The position numbers were made by a program, and so were the translations under genes. Below are positions 1 to 7,463 of a stretch of 64,000 nucleotides of DNA, in pieces; the stretch's first letter is position 1; each line of letters starts with the position of its first letter. The notes under the pieces are model-generated. The model saw only the letters and a program-made list of their open reading frames with translations. It made no database searches and was not told the DNA's origin. Source of the stretch: Rhodobacteraceae bacterium HLUCCA12 (GTDB lineage Bacteria; Pseudomonadota; Alphaproteobacteria; Rhodobacterales; Rhodobacteraceae); the NCBI GenBank assembly GCA_001314715.1, contig LJSV01000001.1, positions 343,961-407,960 on the forward strand, read 5' to 3'.

Positions 1-9
1 GAGTAGGGC

Positions 10-663
10 ATGCAGCGGCGCGGGCTTCTGATCATCCTGTCCTCGCCCTCGGGTGCGGGAAAATCGACGCTGGCGCGGCGGCTGATGGAATGGGACCCGG
101 CGCTCTCGTTCTCGGTCTCGGCCACGACCCGCCCGCCACGGCCGGGCGAGGTGGACGGGCAGCACTATCATTTCAAGACGCGCGAAGCGTTCGTGTCGCT
201 GGTCGACTCCGGCGGGATGCTGGAACATGCCGAGGTCTTCGGCAATTACTACGGCTCGCCCAAGGCGCCGGTCGAGGCCGCCATGGAGGCCGGCCGCGAC
301 ACCCTGTTCGATATCGACTGGCAGGGCGGCCAGCAGGTGCGCAATTCCAGTCTGGGCAAGGACGTGGTGTCGATCTTCGTCCTGCCACCGTCGATTGCCG
401 AACTCGACGCGCGGCTGCGAAAGCGCGCGCAGGACAGCGACGCGGTGATCGCGGGGCGCATGGCCCGCTCGCGCGACGAGATCAGCCACTGGGCCGAATA
501 CGACTACGTGCTGGTCAATGACGATCTCGACGCCACCGCCGAGGCGCTGATCACCATCATCCGCGCCGAACGGATGCGCCGCGACCGCCAGCCCTGGCTG
601 AACGATTTCGTGCGCGCGCTGAACGCCGAATTCAGCGCCCGCCAGACCGGAGACCGGACATGA
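10..663 (+). CDS. gmk: Guanylate kinase
   Basis: The 217-residue protein phosphorylates GMP (and dGMP) to GDP with ATP in the cytoplasm, an essential step of guanine nucleotide synthesis. A P-loop with the core SGAGKS lies at residues 14-19, followed by the GMP-binding part with the family motif [17 protein letters not shown]. Length is normal for the family (about 205-220). The ATG at 10 sits directly behind a purine-rich stretch and a TAG that may close an upstream gene lying outside the window. The stop overlaps the next gene's start as ATGA, which suggests coupled translation. Identification is secure. Confidence 0.96.
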   Translation: MQRRGLLIILSSPSGAGKSTLARRLMEWDPALSFSVSATTRPPRPGEVDGQHYHFKTREAFVSLVDSGGMLEHAEVFGNYYGSPKAPVEAAMEAGRDTLFDIDWQGGQQVRNSSLGKDVVSIFVLPPSIAELDARLRKRAQDSDAVIAGRMARSRDEISHWAEYDYVLVNDDLDATAEALITIIRAERMRRDRQPWLNDFVRALNAEFSARQTGDRT

Positions 664-1178
664 TCTATGCACTCGACGATATCGCCCCCGACCTGGCACC
701 CGATGCCTGGGTGGCCCCGGACGCCAATGTCATCGGGCGGGTGCGACTGGGGGCCGGGGCCTCGGTCTGGTTCGGGGCGACGTTGCGTGGCGACAACGAA
801 TGGATCACGCTTGGTCCCGGCTCGAACGTGCAGGAGGCGTGTGTTCTGCACACCGATATGGGGTTCCCGCTGACGATCGGGCGCGATTGCACGATCGGGC
901 ACAGCGTGATCTTGCATGGCTGCACGATCGGGGACGAAAGCCTGATCGGCATGGGGGCAACGGTGCTTAACGGCGCGGTCATCGGCCGCAACTGCCTGAT
1001 CGGCGCGGGGGCGCTGATCACCGAGGGCAAGACCATCCCCGACGGATCGCTGGTGATGGGCCGTCCGGGGCGGGTGGTGCGCGAACTCGATGCCGAGGCG
1101 GTCGCGGGGCTGCGCCGTTCGGCGCAAGGGTACCAGGCGAACGCCCGTCGTTTCGCCATGGGGTTGCGCGCGCTTTGA
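660..1178 (+). CDS. Gamma carbonic anhydrase family protein
   Basis: A 172-residue left-handed beta-helix protein built of hexapeptide repeats (for example [20 protein letters not shown]), typical of the gamma carbonic anhydrase-like/YrdA group that forms trimers. Metal-ligand histidines are visible in the stretches LHTDMG and IGHSVILHG. Many family members lack proven carbonic anhydrase activity, so the reaction is not certain. It overlaps gmk by 4 bp (ATGA). It ends close to a convergent flagellar operon. Confidence 0.9.
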   Translation: MIYALDDIAPDLAPDAWVAPDANVIGRVRLGAGASVWFGATLRGDNEWITLGPGSNVQEACVLHTDMGFPLTIGRDCTIGHSVILHGCTIGDESLIGMGATVLNGAVIGRNCLIGAGALITEGKTIPDGSLVMGRPGRVVRELDAEAVAGLRRSAQGYQANARRFAMGLRAL

Positions 1179-1211
1179 TGCGCGGGCGGCGGGCCGGGCG
1201 GGTTGTCCGGT

Positions 1212-1583
1212 CTAGGGCCGTTGACCGCGATGTCGGTGGCGGGTGGTCTCCTGTTCGATGATCCGCGCCAATACATCTGCCTTGCCAAAGGCGCGGCGGG
1301 CGGCCGGCAAGGTATCAAGGAAATCGGCCTGCACCAGCGCAAGCCGCTGGTGCAAGAGGTTCCGGCGCCCCTCGACCCAGCGTTGGTGGGCGATCTGCGC
1401 CTGAAGCAGGCCGGGCGCGGTCGCGGCGTCAAGGCTCGCGGCATTGCGGTCAAGGGTGGCCAGCGCGGTGCGCAGACGGTCGCGACCCTGGGCGATGGTG
1501 GCCAGCCGCGCCAGTTCGTGGTCGCGTTTCATCGCCGCGATCTGCTGCAGGCGGCGCACCGCCGCCAGGTCCGGCGCTTTCAT
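1212..1583 (-). CDS. Small FliJ-like coiled-coil protein of the flagellar operon
   Basis: A 123-residue, highly charged, alanine- and arginine-rich helical protein, last gene of the flhA-fliR-flhB run. It overlaps the end of flhB by 4 bp. It has no membrane segment. Its size, predicted long helices and position after flhB suggest a cytoplasmic export accessory comparable to FliJ or FliH, but no diagnostic motif is visible, so this rests on context. It ends at 1212, convergent with the carbonic anhydrase gene. Confidence 0.55.
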   Translation of the reverse strand: MKAPDLAAVRRLQQIAAMKRDHELARLATIAQGRDRLRTALATLDRNAASLDAATAPGLLQAQIAHQRWVEGRRNLLHQRLALVQADFLDTLPAARRAFGKADVLARIIEQETTRHRHRGQRP

Positions 1584-2695
1584 CGTCCCACCACGTTGCC
1601 GGGGCCCGGCGCGGCCTGGCCGCGCGCGCGCGCCTTTTGCCGCATCAGTTCGGCAAAGCGGATGGCGGCGGCCACGGGGGCGTAATGCTCGGGCGTAACC
1701 TCCTGCCCGATCTCGGTGGCGGCGTGAAGCGCGCGCGCGGTCGGCGCATCGGCATGGATCGGAACACCGGCCGCCTGGGCGCGGTCGCGGATACGCGCGG
1801 CGATCGGATCCACGCCCTTGGCCACGCAGACCGGTGCGCCGGGGCTTGTGCGGTCCCAGCGCAGGGCGATGGCGTAATGCGTTGGATTGACAATCACCAC
1901 ACTGGCCGTGGCGACATCGGCCAGCATCGAATTCGTGGCGATCTCGCGGGCGCGCTGGCGGCGGGCCTGTTTCATATGCGGGTCGCCCTCGACCTGCTTG
2001 TGTTCGTCGCGCAATTCCTGATGGCTCATGCGCTGGCGGCGGCGGTGATCAAACTGCTGCCAGACATAGTCGATCGCGCCGATCAGGGCCATGATCGCGA
2101 CCACGACGACCAGAAATTCCACGATCAGGCGCATCATCTCGGCCACCGCCTGACCGGCATTGAGCCGGGTTGCGGCGATCAGCCGGGGCAGGCGGGCGGC
2201 CAAAAACACCCACAGCACCAGCGCATAGATGCCAAGCTTGACCGTGCTCTTGGCGAATTCGAACAGCCCGGCCGGGCCGAACTTGTTGCGAGCATTGGCG
2301 ATAGGCGAGATGCGCGACGCCTTGGGTTTCAGCTTTTCTGGCGCAAACACCAGCCCGCGGATCGCCACCAGCAGCGCGACCACGGCCAGCGCGGGCAGTG
2401 CGAAGAGCGGCGCAAGCGCCACCACAAGCGCCCCGAACAGCGCGTCGGCCGCCCCAGTGCCGCCGCGCAGCATCTGTTGCGAGAGTGGGTCGGCGCGTTC
2501 CAGCAGCGCCGCGCCGATTGCCCCCAGCCGCACGGGGGCCCAGCCGCCGGGCAACAGGGCCAGGGCCGCAAACCCGGCCATGGCGGCGGTCGCGGTCAGA
2601 TCGGCGCTGCGCGGCAGTTCGCCGCGTTCGCGCGCCTGCTCCAGCTTGCGCTGGGTGGCCTCGTGCGGTTTCTCGTCGCTGTCCTCGTCGCTCAT
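1580..2695 (-). CDS. flhB: Flagellar export switch protein FlhB
   Basis: The 371-residue FlhB is a membrane component of the flagellar type III export gate. Its C-terminal domain cleaves itself and switches substrate class from rod/hook to filament proteins. The N-terminus DEKPHEATQRKLEQARERGE is typical, four hydrophobic segments follow, and the autocleavage motif NPTH is present at residues 270-273. I placed the start at the ATG at 2695; the reading frame stays open further upstream, but that part is the shadow of fliR. It overlaps fliR by 4 bp and the small downstream gene by 4 bp. Confidence 0.95.
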   Translation of the reverse strand: MSDEDSDEKPHEATQRKLEQARERGELPRSADLTATAAMAGFAALALLPGGWAPVRLGAIGAALLERADPLSQQMLRGGTGAADALFGALVVALAPLFALPALAVVALLVAIRGLVFAPEKLKPKASRISPIANARNKFGPAGLFEFAKSTVKLGIYALVLWVFLAARLPRLIAATRLNAGQAVAEMMRLIVEFLVVVVAIMALIGAIDYVWQQFDHRRRQRMSHQELRDEHKQVEGDPHMKQARRQRAREIATNSMLADVATASVVIVNPTHYAIALRWDRTSPGAPVCVAKGVDPIAARIRDRAQAAGVPIHADAPTARALHAATEIGQEVTPEHYAPVAAAIRFAELMRQKARARGQAAPGPGNVVGR

Positions 2696-3489
2696 TGCAG
2701 CGGGTTTCCGGCACCGGGATCGGCCATGAGGCCCATCAGCGCGCCGCGCCAGACCTCCAGCATGGCCGGTGCGGCCAGCATCAGCAGCACCAGGCCGCCC
2801 AATGTCAGGGCCGGTGCGCCGATGAAGGCCACCATCAGTTGCGGCATCGCCCGGTTGATCGCCCCCAGCGCCAGGTTGTAGATGCTGGCGCCGATCACGA
2901 AGGGCGCCGCCAGCAGGAAGGCAAGCGTGAACGCGTGCGCGACCCGGCCCACACCCCATTCGGTGATCGTGCCGGCATCTGGCCAGAGCCCGGCGGGCAG
3001 CAGCGTATAGCCCAGCACCAGGAATTGCGCGGCATGTTCGGCCAGCCCGCTCATGACCGCAAGGGCAAGCCCGGCCATGACCAGAAGCTGCGAGATCGCC
3101 GGCTGCGGATCGACCCCGGCACCGCCGAAGAACTGGGCCAGCGAGGTGGCCTGCGCGATCATCGTGCCGGCCATTTGCAGGGCCTGAACCATCAGCCGCA
3201 GACTGGCCCCGAACACCAGACCGATCGCGGTTTCGACAAAGAGAAGGCGCGCGATGGCGCCCGGCGTGTCGGGCCGTGCCGCGATCGCGGGCAGGACGGC
3301 CGGCGCCACGATCACGGTCATCGACAGCGCCAGCACCAGGCGGATGCGCACCGGGACCACCTGTTCGCCAAAGGCCGGCAACAGGGCAAAGAAGGCGCCG
3401 ACGCGGGCAAAAACCACGAAGCCCTCAAGCGCGGTCTGGCGCAAGCCGATCGCCAATGCGTCGAGCGCCGCAACCAGTTCCGGCGTCAT
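2692..3489 (-). CDS. fliR: Flagellar biosynthesis protein FliR
   Basis: A 265-residue integral membrane protein with about six hydrophobic segments, matching FliR, which forms the export gate with FliP and FliQ. Family features include ARVGAFFALLPAFGEQVVPVRIRL near the N-terminus and INRAMPQLMVAFIGAP near the C-terminus. The start is the ATG at 3489 (MTPELVAALDAL), giving a normal family length. It overlaps flhA and flhB by 4 bp each, so the three are almost certainly one translationally coupled transcript. Confidence 0.94.
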   Translation of the reverse strand: MTPELVAALDALAIGLRQTALEGFVVFARVGAFFALLPAFGEQVVPVRIRLVLALSMTVIVAPAVLPAIAARPDTPGAIARLLFVETAIGLVFGASLRLMVQALQMAGTMIAQATSLAQFFGGAGVDPQPAISQLLVMAGLALAVMSGLAEHAAQFLVLGYTLLPAGLWPDAGTITEWGVGRVAHAFTLAFLLAAPFVIGASIYNLALGAINRAMPQLMVAFIGAPALTLGGLVLLMLAAPAMLEVWRGALMGLMADPGAGNPLQ

Positions 3490-5609
3490 CGCGCGGCCAG
3501 GGGCTGCGGGTCGGGCTGCGCGGATGGATCGGGCAGGGCGATCTGGCCCACCAGCGCCGGTCGCGCCTCCATGCCGATTTCCTCGAACGACAGCACCGGC
3601 ACCTGCAGATCGCGCGCGGCCATCACCGTGCGCAGAAACCGTCTGCGACGCCCGGTGCAGACCAGCGCGGCCTCGACCCCGGTGTCCGACAACTGCCCGA
3701 ATTTCTCGGCCAGGGCGTTGGACAGGCGCGCAAAATCGGCCGGTGGCAGGGCGATGTCGGCGCCGCCGCGTTCGCCCTCGACCTGGTACTGGTTGAAAAG
3801 TCCGTCCCATTCCGGGGCCAGTTGCACCAGCGGGATGGTGCCATCGGCGCGCCGCAGCGGGGCGACAAGCTGAAATCCCATCCGCTGCCGGACATGTTCG
3901 CATGCCAGTTCGGCCGGAAGATTGGGAATGCGCAATTCGGCCAGCGATTCCAGGATCAGCGGCAGGTTGCGCACCGAGACGCGCTCATCCAGCAGCATGC
4001 GCAGGACCGACAACAGCAGATCGATGCCGACGCGATCGGGGATCAACTCGTCGATCAGCCGACGATTGGCGGCGGCGCGCTTGGGATCGGAGAGGTTGCA
4101 CAACTCGTCCAGCATGCGCCGCAGCCCGCGCAGGCTCAGAAGGCGGCCGAAATTGGCCTTGAGGACTTCCAGCAGGTGGGTGGCCAGAACCTCGGTCGGA
4201 CTGACGACGGTCACCCCGGTCAGCACTGCGCGCTCCTCGTCGTCCGGCGCGATCCAGCGGGCGGGTGCGGCATAGACCGGCTCGCGCACGTCGACGCCCT
4301 CGGGCAGATCGGCGGCCCGGTCCGACAGAAGCGCGAGGCGCTTGTCGGGGAAGAGCCGGTCGCGGGCCAGTTCGACACCCTGTATGAGGATCGCGTATTC
4401 GCCGGTGGGCAGCGCCGCCTCGTCGGTGAGGCGGATCTCGGGCAGGATCACGCCGAAATGGCGCATGACGTGGTTGCGCATGTTCGTGATGCGCGCATCC
4501 AGCCCGACCCCGGGGTCCAGCACCATCGGCACCAGGTCCGGCGCGAATTGCACATGGATCTCGTCAAGGTCCAGCACGTCGCCCAGCGACATCGGTTTGA
4601 GTTCGGCCGCCGCCTCGGATTTCGGGGCGTTCCGTTGAATCCCGGCGCGCCGGCGGGCGAACCAGGCCGCGACGAAAAGCGCGCCCGCGCCCAGCACGAA
4701 GGGGACGAAGGGCAGCCCCGGCACCAGCGCGAAGAGCGCCATCAGCAGCCCCACCGTCATCAGCGCCGGCGGATAGCGGCCCAGTTGTTCGAACAGCGCC
4801 AGATCGGTCGCGCCCAGGGCGCCGCCCCGTGCCAGCAGAAGGGCCGCCGCAATCGAGATGATGACCGCGGGGATCTGGCTGACCAGCCCGTCGCCCACCG
4901 TCAGGATGGCATAGGTTTCAAAGGCATCGCCGATTGGCATGCCATGGATCAGCGTGCCCATGATCAGGCCGACGACGATATTCAGGATCGTGATCAGAAG
5001 CCCGGCGACGGCATCGCCCTTGACGAATTTCGATGCCCCGTCCAGCGAGCCGAAGAACGTGGTCTCGGCCTGTTCCCGTTCACGCCGGTTGCGCGCCTCG
5101 TCGTGGTCGATGGCGCCGGCCGACATGTCGGCATCAATCGCCATCTGCTTGCCCGGCATCCCGTCGAGGGCAAAGCGCGCGCCCACCTCGGCCATGCGGC
5201 CGGCGCCCTTGGTGATGACGATGAAATTGACGATCAGCAGGACGCAAAAGACGACCACCCCCAGAAACACGCTGCCGCCCATGATGAAGCTGGCAAAGCC
5301 CTGGATCACCGATCCGGCGGCGTGCGGGCCGGTGTGGCCCTCGCCGATGATGAGCTTGGTCGACGAGACATTGAGCGACAGGCGCAGCATCAGCGAGGCC
5401 AACAGCACGGTCGGAAAGATCGAGAAATCGAGCGGACGCTCGATGAACAAGGTCACCGTGAACATCAGGATCGCCAGCGCGAACGAGGCCGCCAGCCCGA
5501 TATCGAGCATCCAGGCCGGAACCGGCAGGATCATCATGACGATCACCGCCATCAGCGCCACGGCCAAAAGCACGGTAGGCCGAAATACCTGGGTCAGGGT
5601 CAGGGTCAT
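3486..5609 (-). CDS. flhA: Flagellar export gate protein FlhA
   Basis: A 707-residue protein with eight hydrophobic segments in the first half and a large cytoplasmic C-terminal domain that docks export chaperones. The conserved FHIPEP-family region is clear (VLLASLMLRLSLNVSSTKLI, then AGRMAEVGARFALDGMPGKQ). FlhA couples proton entry to export of flagellar subunits. It follows the lytic transglycosylase gene with a 4-bp overlap and overlaps fliR by 4 bp. The order flhA-fliR-flhB is common in alphaproteobacterial flagellar clusters. Confidence 0.96.
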   Translation of the reverse strand: MTLTLTQVFRPTVLLAVALMAVIVMMILPVPAWMLDIGLAASFALAILMFTVTLFIERPLDFSIFPTVLLASLMLRLSLNVSSTKLIIGEGHTGPHAAGSVIQGFASFIMGGSVFLGVVVFCVLLIVNFIVITKGAGRMAEVGARFALDGMPGKQMAIDADMSAGAIDHDEARNRREREQAETTFFGSLDGASKFVKGDAVAGLLITILNIVVGLIMGTLIHGMPIGDAFETYAILTVGDGLVSQIPAVIISIAAALLLARGGALGATDLALFEQLGRYPPALMTVGLLMALFALVPGLPFVPFVLGAGALFVAAWFARRRAGIQRNAPKSEAAAELKPMSLGDVLDLDEIHVQFAPDLVPMVLDPGVGLDARITNMRNHVMRHFGVILPEIRLTDEAALPTGEYAILIQGVELARDRLFPDKRLALLSDRAADLPEGVDVREPVYAAPARWIAPDDEERAVLTGVTVVSPTEVLATHLLEVLKANFGRLLSLRGLRRMLDELCNLSDPKRAAANRRLIDELIPDRVGIDLLLSVLRMLLDERVSVRNLPLILESLAELRIPNLPAELACEHVRQRMGFQLVAPLRRADGTIPLVQLAPEWDGLFNQYQVEGERGGADIALPPADFARLSNALAEKFGQLSDTGVEAALVCTGRRRRFLRTVMAARDLQVPVLSFEEIGMEARPALVGQIALPDPSAQPDPQPLAAR

Positions 5610-6313
5610 GGCGCCCCCCCGGCAAGCCCTGCCAGAATGGCCGGGCCCTGCGACGCGGCCGGGCGCACCAACGATGCCAGCGCCCCCGCTGGTGCCGCGT
5701 CGTGCCGCACCAGAAGCGGAAAGCCATTGACGCGCGGGGCATCGGGGGCGCTGTCCGGCGGGGGCGGGGCAGGGGTGTTGGCCGCACGCGTCGTGCGCAG
5801 ATGCGCGATGCGGGCGCCATAGCGGGCGGCCAGGGCCGGTGTGCGCGAGTGATAGGCGCCGGCGGCCGCGTCCCAGGTGCCGAATTCATCGCGCAACCGC
5901 GCCAGAAAGCCCGCCGCATACCGCGCCGCCGTGAGCGGGTCGAGCAAAGCCTGCACCGAGGGGAAATGCCGGCCGTGCCAGTGCCAGTTGATCTGAAAGC
6001 AGCCCAGATCGAAGTCGCCGCGCCCCTGATCAAGGGCATGGCGCGCCGCGTCCAGCGCCGCCGCGCGCGTGTCGAACCACTGCCCGCGCCCGCCGAGGTT
6101 GATGGCCCAGGGCCAGGGCCGCAATATCCCCCCATGCCGACGCCCGGTTTCGGCCAGGGTTATGGCATGCAGCAGATCGACCGGCACGCCGGTTTCGGCC
6201 GCGGCCGTGCGTGCGGCCCGTTCGCACAGTTGCGGATCGGCCGGGGCCGGTGCTGCACCAAGAAGCAGCGAAAGCGCCGCGACCGCGGCCAGGACAGGGC
6301 GAGATTTCTTCAT
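5606..6313 (-). CDS. Secreted lytic transglycosylase (SLT domain), flagellar operon
   Basis: A 235-residue exported protein: an N-terminal signal peptide (basic MKKSR, hydrophobic core, cleavage near APAPA-DP) followed by an SLT/lysozyme-like fold with a likely catalytic glutamate near residue 55 (LAETGRRHGG) and the motif DLGCFQINWHWHG. It should cut peptidoglycan, plausibly to let the flagellar rod through, because it is the first gene of the coupled flhA-fliR-flhB run (4-bp overlap with flhA). I chose the ATG at 6313: GGAAG lies 11 bases ahead, whereas it is too close to the ATG at 6322. Confidence 0.82.
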   Translation of the reverse strand: MKKSRPVLAAVAALSLLLGAAPAPADPQLCERAARTAAAETGVPVDLLHAITLAETGRRHGGILRPWPWAINLGGRGQWFDTRAAALDAARHALDQGRGDFDLGCFQINWHWHGRHFPSVQALLDPLTAARYAAGFLARLRDEFGTWDAAAGAYHSRTPALAARYGARIAHLRTTRAANTPAPPPPDSAPDAPRVNGFPLLVRHDAAPAGALASLVRPAASQGPAILAGLAGGAP

Positions 6314-6352
6314 CGCGGGCATGACTTCCGTTGTTGAAGCCAGACTAGCCCG

Positions 6353-6370
6353 CATTTGGTTTACCAAATG
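6353..6370. promoter_or_regulatory. Perfect inverted repeat between divergent genes (possible operator)
   Basis: CATTTGG, four bases, then CCAAATG: a perfect 7-bp dyad in the 146-bp gap between the leftward transglycosylase/flagellar operon and the rightward SH3 gene. Its placement and symmetry fit a dimeric regulator site. No known regulator is assigned. Confidence 0.45.
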
Positions 6371-6459
6371 TCACCACCAGAACGAATTCGGGATCCAGAT
6401 CAAGGACCGGGCAGGACAAAAGGTGTAAAATCACGCCATCATCATCACGGAGTTGCGCG

Positions 6460-6807
6460 ATGCGAAATTCACTTTCGACCTTGGCGGGACTGATCCTTGC
6501 GGCGCTTGTGCCGGTGTCGGCCCTGGCCGGCGACTGCACGGGCCATGTCGTCGATGTGCGCCCGATCAGCGCCTATGACCCCGCGACAGGGCGCGGCTAT
6601 CTGGCGGTTCGTTCGGGTCCGGGCACCGAGTTTCGACAGATCGGCGAGTTGTATCTGGGCGATGAAGTCGCGGTCTGGGAGCGGTCCGGAAACTGGCTGA
6701 TGGTGCGGTGCATGGCGGGCCGATGCCTGGCACCGATGCGTGGGGATCCGGTGCCGACGGGCTGGGCATTTGGTCGCTATCTGCGCATCGGCGGGGTCTG
6801 CCCTTGA
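6460..6807 (+). CDS. Secreted SH3-domain protein
   Basis: A 115-residue protein with a clear signal peptide (MRNSLSTLAGLILAALVP, cleavage near SALA-GD) and one bacterial SH3 domain from about residue 40 (YLAVRSGPGTEFRQIGELYLGDEV, then NWLMVRC). Such SH3b domains often bind cell-wall peptides. Several cysteines (about residues 26, 85, 90 and 114) suggest periplasmic disulfides. It is divergent from the flagellar operon; its function is otherwise unknown. Confidence 0.75.
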   Translation: MRNSLSTLAGLILAALVPVSALAGDCTGHVVDVRPISAYDPATGRGYLAVRSGPGTEFRQIGELYLGDEVAVWERSGNWLMVRCMAGRCLAPMRGDPVPTGWAFGRYLRIGGVCP

Positions 6808-6818
6808 AATGATTTTTC

Positions 6819-6847
6819 TTGCGGGACCCACGCATATGCGGTATTTA
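6819..6847 (+). promoter_or_regulatory. Probable sigma-70-type promoter of the cold shock gene
   Basis: TTGCGG, a 17-bp spacer and TATTTA. Transcription would start near 6854 and leave a leader of about 120 bases before the csp start, long leaders being usual for cold shock mRNAs. The spacer contains a perfect 10-bp palindrome, CGCATATGCG, at 6831-6840. Confidence 0.45.
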
Positions 6848-6972
6848 GGCCATGCGACGTTATCTCTATCGACCCTGCTGAACTGTCTTCTGACATCCCG
6901 CGCGCTCGATCTTTGACTGACTACGCCGGGCTGTCGCAATCTCGCGGGCAGCATCAGACAGGAGTAAACACG

Positions 6973-7179
6973 ATGGCCAATGGCACCGTGAAATGGTTCA
7001 ACGCCACCAAAGGTTATGGTTTCATCCAGCCCGAAGGCGGATCTAAAGACGTGTTCGTGCACATCACCGCGCTTGAGCGCGCCGGCCTGCGTGGCCTGGA
7101 CGACGGTCAGAAAGTGACCTTCGATCTGGAAACCAGCCGCGACGGTCGCGAATCGGCGACCAACCTGGCGCTGGCGTAA
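6973..7179 (+). CDS. Cold shock protein, CspA family
   Basis: A 68-residue single cold-shock domain protein that binds single-stranded RNA or DNA and melts RNA structures. RNP1 (KGYGFI, residues 13-18) and RNP2 (DVFVHI, residues 26-31) are both present. The start is the ATG at 6973, with AGGAG nine bases ahead; the frame extends 20 codons further upstream but without similarity or a ribosome site. A strong terminator follows, so it is probably monocistronic with a long leader. Confidence 0.94.
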   Translation: MANGTVKWFNATKGYGFIQPEGGSKDVFVHITALERAGLRGLDDGQKVTFDLETSRDGRESATNLALA

Positions 7180-7212
7180 GCGGGCGAACGCCCGGCTGAC
7201 ACAGCCTGATCG

Positions 7213-7242
7213 GGGCGGCCTTCGGGGCCGCCCTTTTCTTTT
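7213..7242 (+). terminator. Rho-independent terminator of the cold shock gene
   Basis: An 8-bp GC stem (GGGCGGCC, loop TTCGG, GGCCGCCC) followed by TTTTCTTTT, 33 bases after the csp stop. Confidence 0.88.
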
Positions 7243-7463
7243 GCGCGGACGGCATCGGCCGGGTGCCGATGCAGGATCGCCGGTGCGGTAATCGCGCCGC
7301 CGCGCTGCGGGATTCGCGCGATTCCGGGTCGGTTTTCCTTGACTTCCGGGCGCATGTGCAAAATTTATGCCGCGCGGCACCCGGCGTTTGAGGGCCGGAC
7401 AGAACCGACGACCGACAGACCCAGCGCCTTTTGTTAGGGCCCGATGAACGGAAGACAACCGGT

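Noticed and set aside
3276..5822. Plus-strand ORF of 848 codons antisense to flhA
   Set aside because: High GC makes long antisense frames common; composition is Arg/Gln/His-rich and flhA on the other strand is certain.
6808..6820. T run after the SH3 gene as a terminator
   Set aside because: Only a very weak stem precedes it, and part of it forms the -35 region of the csp promoter.
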